Assembly (NCBI GenBank): GCA_022777585.1
Contig: JALFFZ010000079.1
Location: 1 to 43,441, forward strand
Length of the DNA stretch: 43,441 nucleotides
DNA from: Bacteroidales bacterium
GTDB lineage: Bacteria > Bacteroidota > Bacteroidia > Bacteroidales > UBA932
Direction: 5' to 3'
Made by a program: the position numbers and the translations under genes. The notes beneath the pieces were generated by a model. That model was not told the origin of the DNA and made no database searches. It saw nothing but the letters and a program-made list of their open reading frames with translations. Below are positions 25,798 through 34,815 of this stretch, piece by piece; position 1 is the first letter of the stretch, and each line of letters starts with the position of its first letter.

Positions 25798-25811
25798 TTG
25801 TTTAAACATAC
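25798..25811 (+). promoter_or_regulatory. Predicted GntR operator ahead of GH92
   Basis: TTGTTTAAACATAC ends six bases before the GH92 start codon and directly follows its promoter. It is one base from the consensus TTGTTCAAACATAC. Confidence 0.65.
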
Positions 25812-25816
25812 GCAAA

Positions 25817-28800
25817 ATGACAAAAAAGATTCTATCAACTCTGTTTATTGCCACGACATTGGCGTCAGGTGCCTTTGCAAAGGATATAGCCACCCTGTGG
25901 ACAATAGGCGAAAAAGACGGCCGCAGTTCGGAGTTCGCCCTGGCTCCGGAAGGGTACAAGGATTTCATTGAACATGATTTCGGGTACGAGGACAAGTATT
26001 TCATCGCAGGATGGTCGGAAACCGACAAGGATTTCCCTTATGTTCTGCCGGGACCGGTGGATACCTGGGGAGGAACCTGGCGTACCTCGGGATGGAGGAC
26101 GCACGAGGTGAACATTCTGTTCTCATTGGCCGAAGAGCCCGGGAAGAATGAGGAATTCAGGCTCGACCTCGACCTCGCGGATTTCGCGAAGACTTTCCTT
26201 CCTCTCGTAAAAATCACGGTGAACGGAGAAATTGTGCAGAAAACGCAGCTCGAAGCAGAGGGATTCGATGTCAGGAAACAGAGGCATCCGAACCGCAATG
26301 AGAAGATAAAGGACGAATCCAGCCTGAAGAGCGACAGCGAGAATGCCACGCCTGCAGAAATCAGCCTCCCCCTGAAGGGAAGCGCTCTGCACAAAGGCGG
26401 CAACCGGGTGAACATAACCATCCTCGAGGGCTCATGGATCAAGTTCGACAGGGTGGCTCTCAGCGGTCCGAAAGGGACCCGGACGACAAGGCCGGGAAAT
26501 GTATTCATAAGAAGCATCCGGCCGGCCGGTTATGAGATTGAAAAGGACGGAAGGAGATTCCAGCCTCTTCTCGTGGATCTGGAGCATCTCGGCGGAGAGC
26601 CGGTGCTCAGCATTGAGGTCGATGGCAAGACGGTGATGGAGAAGAAGATAGAGAAAGGAAGATATTGTCTGGAGGCTCCGATGCCGGCGACTGCCAAATG
26701 CAGGAAAGGCAGATATGAGGTGAAATGCGACGGCAATGTCATCGCAGACGGAACCGTAAGGAGAAGTCCTGAAAAGCTCCAGACACCTGCCGACTATGTG
26801 GATACGAGAATCGGCACAGCACACTCCAGATGGATGATAGCTCCGGGCCCGTGGATGCCTTTCAGCATGGTAAAGATGAGTCCGGACAATCAGAACGCCG
26901 GATGGATGGCAGGATACCAGCCTTCATTCGAGAGCATCGGATGTTTCAGTCACATTCACGAATGGACGCTCGGTGGACTCGGAATAATGGCCTCCAACGG
27001 AGAACTCAAGACCAGGGTAGGCGATGAACTCAAGCCTGACGAGGGTTACAGGTCAAGGATTGACAAGAGGACGGAAACCGCAGGAATCGGCCTGTACAGC
27101 GCTGACCTTTCGGATTACGGCATCAAGGCTGAAGTCTCGGCCACGACACGTTGCGGTTTCACAAGGTTCACATTCCCGGAGGACAGAGGCGACGGGCGCG
27201 TCATCATCGAACTCCATCCTCAGGCAGAATACAATTTCTTCCTGAAGGATATTGACGTGAAGAAAGTATCCGACACACGCATCGAAGGATATGTTCACCA
27301 GTTCTCCCCGGGTGTATGGAGCAAGGATGCAGATCAGGACTACACAGTGCATTTCGTCGTGGAATTCGACAGGCCGATGAAGAGCCTCGGCTCATGGCGC
27401 GGGAATGAGGTGAAGGAGGATGTTGACGGATTGAAGAGCGGAGAATGCAGGGAGGCCGGACTGTTCGCATCCTTCGACCCGAAAGATGGAGCTGTAGTCA
27501 ATGTGCGCACGGCCATTTCCCCGGTCAGCGTCAGGAACGCATCGGAAAATCTAGAGAAAGAACTGGCGGGTCCTTTCGGATGGTCTCTGGATGCAGTTGT
27601 CAGAAATCAGCAGGATGTCTGGAACGACATTTTCTCAAGGCTGACAATCAGCACTGATGACAGGCTGGAGAAAGTCCGCTTCTACAACAATATGTACCGC
27701 GCCATCTGCAGCCGCAACATCTGGAGCGACTGCAATGGAGAATGGATTTCCACTGACGGCAAGCTCCGCCGCGTAGCTGACCCGGAAAATGATGTAATGA
27801 TCGGCTGCGACGCCTTCTGGAATACATTCTGGAACCTCAACCAGTTCTGGAATCTTGTGACGCCTGAATGGAGCGGCAGATGGGTGCGCTCACAGCTCGA
27901 AATGTACAAGGCCAACGGATGGCTTGCAAAGGGTCCTGCCGGACTGAACTACATCCCGGTAATGGTAGGCGAGCACGAAATTCCGATGATAGTCGGCGCA
28001 TACCAGATGGGCATCAGGGATTTCGATGCAAGACTTGCGCTCGAGGCTGCCGTCAAGATGCAGACTACACCGGCCAGGAAGGTATTCAAAGGCTTCGCCG
28101 GCAACAGGGATCTCGCTACTTATTTGGAACACGGCTATGTGCCGTGCGACAAGGGCCGTTTTTCCAACACTATGGAATATTCCTTCGATGACTGGACAGT
28201 CGGCCAGCTGGCAAAGGCTCTCGGCGACGAGGAGACCTATCTCAAATTCAACGAAAGAGGATACTGGTGGAAGAATGCAATCAGCGATGACGGATATTGC
28301 CATATGAAGGACAGCAATGGAGAATGGGTGAAGGACTTCGACCCGTTCCGCAGCGGCGCCAGCCGTCATTATGTGGAGGGCAATGCCTGGCAGCTGACAT
28401 TCTTTGTTCCGCAGGATGTTCCTGCCCTCGTCGAAAAAATCGGCAGGGAAAGATTCTGCGAGAGACTTCTCTGGGGATTCAATCAGGATGAGGCATTCCG
28501 CTACAATGCCCCTAATGACCAGTACTGGGATCACCCTGTAGTCCATGGCAACCAGCAGTCAATGCATTTCGCATATCTGTTCAACTATGCCGGCCAGCCT
28601 TGGAATACACAGAGATGGAGCAGGTCGATTCTGGAGCGCTACTACGGCTACGGAGAGGCCAATGCCTACCTCGGCGATGAAGATCAGGGCCAGATGAGCG
28701 CCTGGGCGATAATGACTTCCATCGGCCTTTTCCAGACTGACGGAGGCTGCCGCATCGATCCTGTCTATGAAATTGCAAGTCCGGCATTCGAGGAGATTGA

Positions 28801-28993
28801 AATCAATCTCGGAGGCCGATACGGCCGCGGTGACAAGTTCGTGATCAAGGCCCGCAATGCATCCAGGAAGAACATCTACGTTCAGAGCGCCGTTCTCAAC
28901 GGCCAAAGACTTGACGGATTCACGTTCCCGGCTTCGGAGCTGCTGAAGGGAGGAGAGCTCGTGCTTGAGATGGGGCCGGAGCCCAAGAAATAA
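25817..28993 (+). CDS. GH92 family exo-alpha-mannosidase, secreted
   Basis: The 1,058-residue enzyme (ATG at 25817, start of MTKKILSTLFIATTL, a clear signal peptide) should release terminal alpha-mannose in a calcium-dependent, inverting way typical of GH92. Residues about 23-215 and 220-330 are two beta modules shared with the GH38 enzyme. The GH92 part starts at ADYVDTRIGTAHSRWM. Family active-site segments are intact: YVEGNAWQLTFFVPQD with E854 at the acid position and GDEDQGQMSAW with D954 and D956 at the base position. It is divergent from ROK-manA and has its own operator. A bidirectional terminator follows. It is the only intact GH92 here and may replace the dead copy at 18,514. Confidence 0.95.
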   Translation: MTKKILSTLFIATTLASGAFAKDIATLWTIGEKDGRSSEFALAPEGYKDFIEHDFGYEDKYFIAGWSETDKDFPYVLPGPVDTWGGTWRTSGWRTHEVNILFSLAEEPGKNEEFRLDLDLADFAKTFLPLVKITVNGEIVQKTQLEAEGFDVRKQRHPNRNEKIKDESSLKSDSENATPAEISLPLKGSALHKGGNRVNITILEGSWIKFDRVALSGPKGTRTTRPGNVFIRSIRPAGYEIEKDGRRFQPLLVDLEHLGGEPVLSIEVDGKTVMEKKIEKGRYCLEAPMPATAKCRKGRYEVKCDGNVIADGTVRRSPEKLQTPADYVDTRIGTAHSRWMIAPGPWMPFSMVKMSPDNQNAGWMAGYQPSFESIGCFSHIHEWTLGGLGIMASNGELKTRVGDELKPDEGYRSRIDKRTETAGIGLYSADLSDYGIKAEVSATTRCGFTRFTFPEDRGDGRVIIELHPQAEYNFFLKDIDVKKVSDTRIEGYVHQFSPGVWSKDADQDYTVHFVVEFDRPMKSLGSWRGNEVKEDVDGLKSGECREAGLFASFDPKDGAVVNVRTAISPVSVRNASENLEKELAGPFGWSLDAVVRNQQDVWNDIFSRLTISTDDRLEKVRFYNNMYRAICSRNIWSDCNGEWISTDGKLRRVADPENDVMIGCDAFWNTFWNLNQFWNLVTPEWSGRWVRSQLEMYKANGWLAKGPAGLNYIPVMVGEHEIPMIVGAYQMGIRDFDARLALEAAVKMQTTPARKVFKGFAGNRDLATYLEHGYVPCDKGRFSNTMEYSFDDWTVGQLAKALGDEETYLKFNERGYWWKNAISDDGYCHMKDSNGEWVKDFDPFRSGASRHYVEGNAWQLTFFVPQDVPALVEKIGRERFCERLLWGFNQDEAFRYNAPNDQYWDHPVVHGNQQSMHFAYLFNYAGQPWNTQRWSRSILERYYGYGEANAYLGDEDQGQMSAWAIMTSIGLFQTDGGCRIDPVYEIASPAFEEIEINLGGRYGRGDKFVIKARNASRKNIYVQSAVLNGQRLDGFTFPASELLKGGELVLEMGPEPKK

Positions 28994-29001
28994 CAGAGCA
29001 C

Positions 29002-29037
29002 AAAAAAATCGGGCCGGGTAACCGGTCCGATTTTTTT
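29002..29037. terminator. Bidirectional terminator between GH92 and tsf
   Basis: AAAAAAATCGG and CCGG pair with CCGG and CCGATTTTTTT around a GTAA loop with one mismatch. A-tract and T-tract on opposite sides allow it to end GH92 transcription rightward and tsf transcription leftward. Confidence 0.9.
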
Positions 29038-29054
29038 ATATAGAAATCTGAATA

Positions 29055-29888
29055 TTAGTCGCTCAAAGAGAACCTCTTGAATGAGAGAACCTTTGCATCC
29101 TTGTCAGAAGCCTGGATGTAACCGAGAACTGACACCTTGTTGTCCCAGATGTAGTCCTGATCCTCGAGGGTCTGCTCCTTGAAGAACTTCTTGAGCTTGC
29201 CCTTTGCGATGTTCTCGAGCATGGCATCAGGCTTGCCGGCCATCTTCGGATCCTCAGCGATCTGCTGCTTGTACATTGCGAGCTCCTTCTCTACAGTCTC
29301 CTTAGGGCAGTCTGCCTCGGAAACTGAAACAGGGTGCATTGAGGTAACCTGCATTGCAACGTTCTTGCCGACCTCCTCGGAAACCTCCTTGTTGAAAGCA
29401 ACGATGGAAGCCACCTTGGAATTGTTGTGAACATACTGTGCAATGTATGGAGCCTCGAGAGTAGAATAATATGCAAGCACGTGCTTCTCGCCGGTCTTGC
29501 CGGTCTGGGCGGAAATCTCCTCCTCTACAGTATGGCCGTTAGGCATCTGAACTGTCTTGAGAGCCTCAGCGTCAGCCGGGAAGGCTGCGATGGCCGCATC
29601 AGCGATACCATTGGCGAGAGCCTTGAAGTCAGGAGTAGCCGATACGAAGTCAGTCTCGCATCCAAGGCATACGATGATGGCCTTGCCACCATTGATGCGG
29701 ACGAGGACAGCTCCCTCGGTTGTCTCGCGGTCAGCCCTCTTGGCTGCAACGAGCTTACCCTTCTCACGGATGATGTCCACTGCCTTCTCGAAATCGCCTT
29801 CTGCCTCGGTAAGGGCATTCTTGCAATCCATCATTCCGGCGCTGGTCATCTTGCGCAATTTCATTACGTCAGCTGCTGTAATCTGCAT
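29055..29888 (-). CDS. tsf: Elongation factor Ts
   Basis: The 277-residue protein exchanges GDP for GTP on EF-Tu. It has the N-terminal UBA-like domain (ITAADVMKLRKMTSAGMMDCKNAL) and the TDFV segment of the EF-Tu contact region (CLGCETDFVSATPDF). The start is the ATG at 29888 rather than the TTG three codons earlier. It follows rpsB by 18 bases, the classic order. Confidence 0.97.
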   Translation of the reverse strand: MQITAADVMKLRKMTSAGMMDCKNALTEAEGDFEKAVDIIREKGKLVAAKRADRETTEGAVLVRINGGKAIIVCLGCETDFVSATPDFKALANGIADAAIAAFPADAEALKTVQMPNGHTVEEEISAQTGKTGEKHVLAYYSTLEAPYIAQYVHNNSKVASIVAFNKEVSEEVGKNVAMQVTSMHPVSVSEADCPKETVEKELAMYKQQIAEDPKMAGKPDAMLENIAKGKLKKFFKEQTLEDQDYIWDNKVSVLGYIQASDKDAKVLSFKRFSLSD

Positions 29889-29906
29889 AATCTTCAAAGT
29901 TTAATA

Positions 29907-30749
29907 TTATTCTGCATTCTCCTCAGTGGCAGCCTCAACCGGTGCCTCTGCCTTTGGAGCCTCCTCTGCGGCCTCATCGGCCTTGGCGGCCTTGCGAGGA
30001 CGGAGCTTCTTTGCTGCCGGTTTCTCGGCAGCCTCGGCCGGAGCCTCTTTCTCCTTCTCGAGCTTCCTCTCGTTCAATCCCTCCTGAATAGCCTCACAAA
30101 GTGCATTGGTGATGTACTCGATGGACTTTGTGGCGTCATCATTTGCCGGAATCACATAATCAATCGGATTAGGATCGCAACATGTATCAACCATAGCGAT
30201 TACCGGAATGTTGAGACGGTTTGCCTCCTTGACTGCATTGGCTTCCTTCTGAATATCAACTACGAAGAGTGCTGACGGGAGACGGCTCATATCCTTGATG
30301 GAACCGAGGTTCTTCTCAAGCTTTGCCCTCTGGCGGTCAACCTGGAGACGCTCACGCTTTGCGAGCTTGTCGTATGTACCATCTTCCTTCATCTTGTCGA
30401 TGGTGTTCATCTTCTTGATGGCCTTACGGATGGTCGGGAAGTTGGTGAGCATTCCGCCCGGCCATCTTTCCGTTACATAAGGCATATTTACTGAAGCGGC
30501 CTTCTCGGCGATAACGTCCTTTGCCTGCTTCTTGGTGGCCACAAAAAGAATCTTGCGGCCTGAGCGCGCAAGCTCCTTCATAACCTCTGCGGCCTCGTCT
30601 ATCTTGACGACACTCTTGTGCAGGTCAATGATGTGAATCCCGTTCCTCTCGATGAAAATGTAAGGAGCCATCTTAGGATTCCACTTCCTGGCAAGATGCC
30701 CGAAATGTGCACCTGCTTCGAGTAATTCCTGGAAATTTGTTCTTGGCAT
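29907..30749 (-). CDS. rpsB: 30S ribosomal protein S2
   Basis: The 280-residue protein belongs to the small ribosomal subunit. FQELLEAGAHFGH, RWNPKMAPYIF, MPYVTERWPGGMLTNF and NIPVIAMVDTCCDPNPIDYVIPANDDA are S2 signatures. The last 50 or so residues form a low-complexity Ala/Glu/Lys tail, a frequent feature in Bacteroidetes. It is separated from rpsI by 217 bases that may hold a leader. Confidence 0.98.
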   Translation of the reverse strand: MPRTNFQELLEAGAHFGHLARKWNPKMAPYIFIERNGIHIIDLHKSVVKIDEAAEVMKELARSGRKILFVATKKQAKDVIAEKAASVNMPYVTERWPGGMLTNFPTIRKAIKKMNTIDKMKEDGTYDKLAKRERLQVDRQRAKLEKNLGSIKDMSRLPSALFVVDIQKEANAVKEANRLNIPVIAMVDTCCDPNPIDYVIPANDDATKSIEYITNALCEAIQEGLNERKLEKEKEAPAEAAEKPAAKKLRPRKAAKADEAAEEAPKAEAPVEAATEENAE

Positions 30750-30966
30750 TTTTTTGTGTTGTTTCTTGTGTTACACTTTCCCTGAAGGCCATTGCCTCAG
30801 CCTCCCGGGCTCTTTTCTTCAATCCTGAAGCAGCGGCACTGTGCCGGTCTTCGGGATTTTCCGCAGTCTCGGCAATCTTCAAGCAGCTCTGTCGGAACTC
30901 ACGCCCCTGACGAGGTCAGAAAATTTGTCAACCGGACTGTGCGAATAAATCAGCAGTAAGCAGGCA
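30750..30966 (-). other. rpsI-rpsB spacer, possible r-protein leader
   Basis: This 217-base spacer has no convincing gene. It includes a compact CGGCAC/GTGCCG hairpin at 30834-30846 and no TAnnTTTG box that I can see. Spacers of this length before rpsB may carry an autoregulatory leader, but I could not match a known one. Confidence 0.3.
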
Positions 30967-31359
30967 TTAACGCTTGCTGAACTGGAAGCGGCGACGTGCA
31001 CCAGGCTGACCAGGCTTCTTCCTCTCGACTTCTCTTGCGTCGCGGGTGAGGAATCCTTCGGCCTTGAGTGCTGAGCGGTAAGCCTCGCTGTCAATCTCGC
31101 AAAGTGCGCGGGAGATACCGAGTCTGAGCGCCTCAGCCTGACCTTTGATTCCACCTCCGCAGAGGTTTGCCTTAACGTCAAACTGACCTGTCGTTCCAGT
31201 CACTGTAAATGGCTGATTCACAATGTACTGATAAGTCTCGTCAACGAAGTAGTCATTGACTTCCCTACCGTTTACCGTGAACTTGCCTGTGCCGGCTACG
31301 ACATAAACACGAGCCACAGCTGATTTACGTCTTCCAAGGGCGTTTACTGTTTTTTCCAT
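30967..31359 (-). CDS. rpsI: 30S ribosomal protein S9
   Basis: The 130-residue protein has the S9 start [15 protein letters not shown] and the C-terminal [17 protein letters not shown] tail that enters the P-site. It follows rplM by nine bases, as in most bacteria. Confidence 0.98.
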   Translation of the reverse strand: MEKTVNALGRRKSAVARVYVVAGTGKFTVNGREVNDYFVDETYQYIVNQPFTVTGTTGQFDVKANLCGGGIKGQAEALRLGISRALCEIDSEAYRSALKAEGFLTRDAREVERKKPGQPGARRRFQFSKR

Positions 31360-31368
31360 TTGCTCTGT

Positions 31369-31821
31369 TTAAATTTCGTTCAACTTAATTTCTCTTGGCT
31401 GCTGTGCCTGGTGCGGATGCTCAGGACCTGCATATACGAACAGGTTGCCGAGAATCTTGTCACCAAGACGGGTCTTAGGAAGCATTCCTTTCACAGCTCT
31501 CCTGATGAGTTCAGCAGGTCTTGTCTGAAGAATCTCCTTAGGCGTGGTGAAACGCTGTCCGCCCGGATATCCGGTGTAACGCGTATAAACCCTGTCGGTC
31601 ATCTTCTTTCCACTGAGGGCCACTTTCTCGGCGTTGACCACGATGACGTTGTCACCGCAGTCCACGTTCGGCGTGAACCCTGGCTTGTTCTTGCCGCGGA
31701 GGACAAGAGCAACTCTGGACGCAAGACGGCCGAGAGCCAGATCGGTAGCATCAATGACGACCCACTCCTTCTTTACAGTCTCCTTGTTAAGGTACACTGA
31801 TTTGTAACTTTGTGTGTCCAC
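31369..31821 (-). CDS. rplM: 50S ribosomal protein L13
   Basis: The 150-residue protein shows L13 landmarks: WVVIDATDLALGRLAS, NPGFTPNVDCGD-like loop (NKPGFTPNVDCGDNVIVVNA) and YTGYPGGQR. The start is GTG at 31821, which matches the conserved length. A well-formed promoter lies 62 bases upstream. Confidence 0.97.
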   Translation of the reverse strand: MDTQSYKSVYLNKETVKKEWVVIDATDLALGRLASRVALVLRGKNKPGFTPNVDCGDNVIVVNAEKVALSGKKMTDRVYTRYTGYPGGQRFTTPKEILQTRPAELIRRAVKGMLPKTRLGDKILGNLFVYAGPEHPHQAQQPREIKLNEI

Positions 31822-31882
31822 TGTCTTGATCTTTAAATGGTTAATAATAAAATATTGCGATCCCTACACATTATAGGGGTCG

Positions 31883-31913
31883 CAAAGGTAAGAAATATTT
31901 TGCAAATGGCAAA
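31883..31913 (-). promoter_or_regulatory. rplM operon promoter
   Basis: On the minus strand TTTG (31910-31913) is exactly 19 bases from TACCTTTG (31883-31890), a full match to the Bacteroidetes promoter pattern. It should drive rplM-rpsI and possibly rpsB-tsf. Confidence 0.8.
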
Positions 31914-32224
31914 ATCAGGGAGAAAATTTCTTTTTCAGTCACGGCAATCGGGCTTTCCCGGCATCCAGGACAGTGCCCAAAATGGTCATTTTATCACATA
32001 AAAGGCATGAAGGCAGTTTTGGACATCGTCCTCAATTGCGGGCGTCCGGAAACCGAAGGATGAAAAAGACATTAACGGAAAACACAATAATCATCAGCTT
32101 TATAACTTACAATCAAATATTTACACTTATCCTATCTCATAAAGACAGAGCGAAATTAGTCACTTTTAGAACATAATTCAGCATAAATTCGTGAACTATT
32201 TACAATGTTCAAAAGGTCATATCA
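31914..32224. other. Intergenic region between divergent rplM and surface operon
   Basis: No gene is supported in this stretch. A 67-codon open frame at 31973-32176 lacks any recognisable pattern or signal. The right half is AT-rich, as expected ahead of a promoter. Confidence 0.4.
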
Positions 32225-32256
32225 GTTTCAATATAGGAAAATTTAACCTATTTTTG
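32225..32256 (+). promoter_or_regulatory. Promoter of the surface lipoprotein operon
   Basis: TATTTTTG at 32249-32256 exactly fits TAnnTTTG. A TTTC, one base off TTTG, lies 20 bases before it. Transcription would start about 12 bases before the ATG at 32276. Confidence 0.6.
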
Positions 32257-32275
32257 CTCCGTACCCAATACGTAT

Positions 32276-34069
32276 ATGGAAAAAGTATATTCAATATTAT
32301 CAACCGCATTGGCCGTTGTAACCATAGCTACGGTTACTCCTGCCTGCACCGGAATAGAGACGGAAAGGCGGAGCGAAGGCCCGGTAAGGGTGGCCTTCAC
32401 CACAACACAGCCCGGAACCAAAGCCGAACTGGATCCTTCCGCCGGCAGGTTCACCTGGGAAACAGGGGACAAGGTCGCAGTGTGGGCCGACAATCAGTCC
32501 GGAAGCCCTGTCCTCGAGGCCAGAGAGTTCACCCTTCTTGCACGAGACAATTACGACAAAGGATATTTCACATCCACATTGGACACCCCGATGGAGGAGG
32601 ATACCTATAATTATTATATAGCATTCCCGCTTCCTTCATCATTTTCCGGAAAAAATGCAGTCTTCAACCTCCCGTCCAGACAGGACGGAAAGGCCTCCGG
32701 AGCCTGCATTGCAATCTCCGATGCCATAGAGGCAGGGGCACTCAGGGAATTTGACGAGCAGAGGCCCGTTTCAGAGACCATAAGCCTCGACCTCAGGCTC
32801 AGACATCTCCTGCACTATCTCAGATTCTACATCCCGCAGGGAGAGAATGCGTTGAACGAACCCATAACCTCATTGGAGTTCTCAATGCCGCAGGGCATAG
32901 CCGGAACGGTGAATGTCAACATGGCGGACGGCAGCGCAACCCTCACCGATGCACAGACATCCGTCACACTTGCCCCGGAAGAGGCAGTACAGGACGGAGA
33001 GTTCATTTCCTCGTCCATATTCCCGCCACAGAGGACATACGTCAATGACGAGTTCCTGAATGTCAGGGTATTCTCCGAGAACTGGTACTCCGATATCGAG
33101 CCAATCAGGCTGGAAGGCAGGGATTTCCAGGCAGGGCACATCACCACGGTACCGCTCAGGGCGAAGACCGTATCCCCTGTCTATAATCTCACATTCACCC
33201 TTATCTCCAACAATCTCGGGCAGGAGGTAAAGAACCTCACATTCACTTTCGACAACGAAGTTACCTGGGGAGGAGAGAGATGGACATCCTTCTCATACGC
33301 CGACCCGGACGGCTCCACCTTCATACCGGGCGAGAAAATCGTACTCAAGACATTGGACGAGAGCGAGTTCTGGGCCCTCTCCGGCACAGGGTTGACAGTA
33401 AGTTACGAGAGCGAAGACGCCATCGTCAGCGAAAAAATCACATTCCCGGACATGGCATCCTCAAATTCCGTCAATGTGGCCCTGAACTGCCCTTACCTGA
33501 TGTTCGAGGACTTCAGCTGCATCCAGAGCAGTTTCAACAGCGGAGACAAGCACTCTGCTTCAAACACAGGCAACAAGAGTCCATACTACATCGAGAGCGG
33601 CTGGAGCGTAGCCCGGGCAGGAGGAGAGGCAGGTACAGCGATCAGACTTGCCGCCCACAGGGAAGCTGTGGCCTGCTATCATTCAAGATGCGACTCCCCA
33701 CTTCTGTCCGGAATCAAAGAAGGGCACACCGTAAATATCTCATTGACATTTAATTATTCGATGAACAGACAGGAAGGAGGTATCGGATCCAAGCCAAAGC
33801 TGGGCGCAACCGTCAATGTCGGATGGACTACAGATACCGGCAACCTCTCAAGCGGAAACGAAACGGGAACATTCCCTGATTCCTTCTATGTAAATGAGGA
33901 GACAGGCTCATATTCAGAAATCGGCAACGAGCACAGTACCCAGCTTGACGGCATAACCAACGCAATGCGCCTGTCAATAAGAGAGTTGGCTGAAACAAAG
34001 GCAGATATGACCAATGGCACCTACTGGCTCTACCTCGACAACATAAAAGTATCGATAGCAAATAACTAA
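32276..34069 (+). CDS. Fimbrillin-like lipoprotein with C-terminal jelly-roll-like domain
   Basis: The 597-residue lipoprotein has a lipobox ending at C24. Residues about 35-300 look like a fimbrillin/Mfa-type N-terminal domain: FTTTQPGTKAELDPSAGRFTWETGDKVAVW is a typical opening, followed by the paired beta domains. Residues about 300-400 are unassigned beta. Residues about 405-597 start LMFEDFSCIQSSF and end in LYLDNIKVSIAN, which resembles jelly-roll carbohydrate-binding domains. It is the first gene of a seven-gene operon of surface proteins. No pilus usher or anchor protein is seen, so a fimbria is not shown; an adhesive or glycan-binding surface protein is the cautious reading. Confidence 0.7.
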   Translation: MEKVYSILSTALAVVTIATVTPACTGIETERRSEGPVRVAFTTTQPGTKAELDPSAGRFTWETGDKVAVWADNQSGSPVLEAREFTLLARDNYDKGYFTSTLDTPMEEDTYNYYIAFPLPSSFSGKNAVFNLPSRQDGKASGACIAISDAIEAGALREFDEQRPVSETISLDLRLRHLLHYLRFYIPQGENALNEPITSLEFSMPQGIAGTVNVNMADGSATLTDAQTSVTLAPEEAVQDGEFISSSIFPPQRTYVNDEFLNVRVFSENWYSDIEPIRLEGRDFQAGHITTVPLRAKTVSPVYNLTFTLISNNLGQEVKNLTFTFDNEVTWGGERWTSFSYADPDGSTFIPGEKIVLKTLDESEFWALSGTGLTVSYESEDAIVSEKITFPDMASSNSVNVALNCPYLMFEDFSCIQSSFNSGDKHSASNTGNKSPYYIESGWSVARAGGEAGTAIRLAAHREAVACYHSRCDSPLLSGIKEGHTVNISLTFNYSMNRQEGGIGSKPKLGATVNVGWTTDTGNLSSGNETGTFPDSFYVNEETGSYSEIGNEHSTQLDGITNAMRLSIRELAETKADMTNGTYWLYLDNIKVSIANN

Positions 34070-34082
34070 CATAAAAAACATC

Positions 34083-34811
34083 ATGCGTATTAAAACTATG
34101 TCTGCAGCCTTGGCCGCATTGACCATCCTGGCAGCCTGCTCCAAGCAGAGCGGTTCGGAAGGCAATGTACGCATCGCCCTGGAGCAGCAATCCAAGCTCG
34201 TTGACGTCTCCACCAAATCTTCCGTAGGGGACTTTACAACTCTTCCTTCGGCATCAGCATTCACAGTGAAGATCAGCGACGCCCAGGACAACATCACGCC
34301 AGTGACCGACCTCTCGGCCCCTGTTACTCTTACGACTGGAAACTATATCGCATCAGCCACTTACGGCAGCCTCTCGGACGAAGGATTCGACAAGCCTTGT
34401 TTCAAGGGAGAGCAGAGTTTCTCTGTAAACGGCAGCGGTTCACAGACAGTCACCATCAAGGTAAAGCTTGCCGGCTGCATCGTGAAATTCAGCTTCACCG
34501 AAGCATTCACCAACTATTTCAGCGACTACAGCTTCACCGTCACCACTGGCGGCGGAACCGAGATTTCCGTTCCGAAGAGCGAGACCCGCGCCATCTTCAT
34601 GGATGCGTACACATTCAGGCTCAGCGGTACACTTACCAGCCAGAGCGGAGCCACCCAGACTTTCGCAGAGAAGGAGTTCAAGAACCTTGAGCCGGCAACC
34701 TGCTACACGGTCAAGTTCGACGCCTCCAATGTAGGTTCAAATTCCATAACCATCTCCTTTGACGAGACCACCATCGACACGGACCTCGTAGAAGTGGATT
34801 TAAATGACTGA
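34083..34811 (+). CDS. DUF4493-like lipoprotein (small)
   Basis: The 242-residue lipoprotein has a lipobox ending at C19. The rest is beta-rich with the DUF4493 pattern: a Y-ASATYG turn, a SFSVNGSGSQTVTI segment, then KLAGCIVKFSFTEAF and a closing FKNLEPATCYTVKFDAS. Function is unknown; the family occurs only with surface lipoprotein operons in Bacteroidetes. It sits 13 bases behind the fimbrillin-like gene and its stop overlaps a possible start of the next gene. Confidence 0.7.
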   Translation: MRIKTMSAALAALTILAACSKQSGSEGNVRIALEQQSKLVDVSTKSSVGDFTTLPSASAFTVKISDAQDNITPVTDLSAPVTLTTGNYIASATYGSLSDEGFDKPCFKGEQSFSVNGSGSQTVTIKVKLAGCIVKFSFTEAFTNYFSDYSFTVTTGGGTEISVPKSETRAIFMDAYTFRLSGTLTSQSGATQTFAEKEFKNLEPATCYTVKFDASNVGSNSITISFDETTIDTDLVEVDLND

Positions 34812-34815
34812 TATT

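Noticed and set aside
30673-30882. 69-codon frame overlapping the start of rpsB
   Set aside because: Runs into rpsB in another frame and has no recognised pattern, so it is taken as a chance frame.
31973-32176. 67-codon open frame between rplM and the surface operon
   Set aside because: No family pattern, no signal and no ribosome-binding support; overlaps a region expected to be regulatory.
32276-34069. True fimbrial operon
   Set aside because: No FimB/Mfa2-type anchor set or major fimbrillin repeats are evident; only the first gene has a fimbrillin-like domain.
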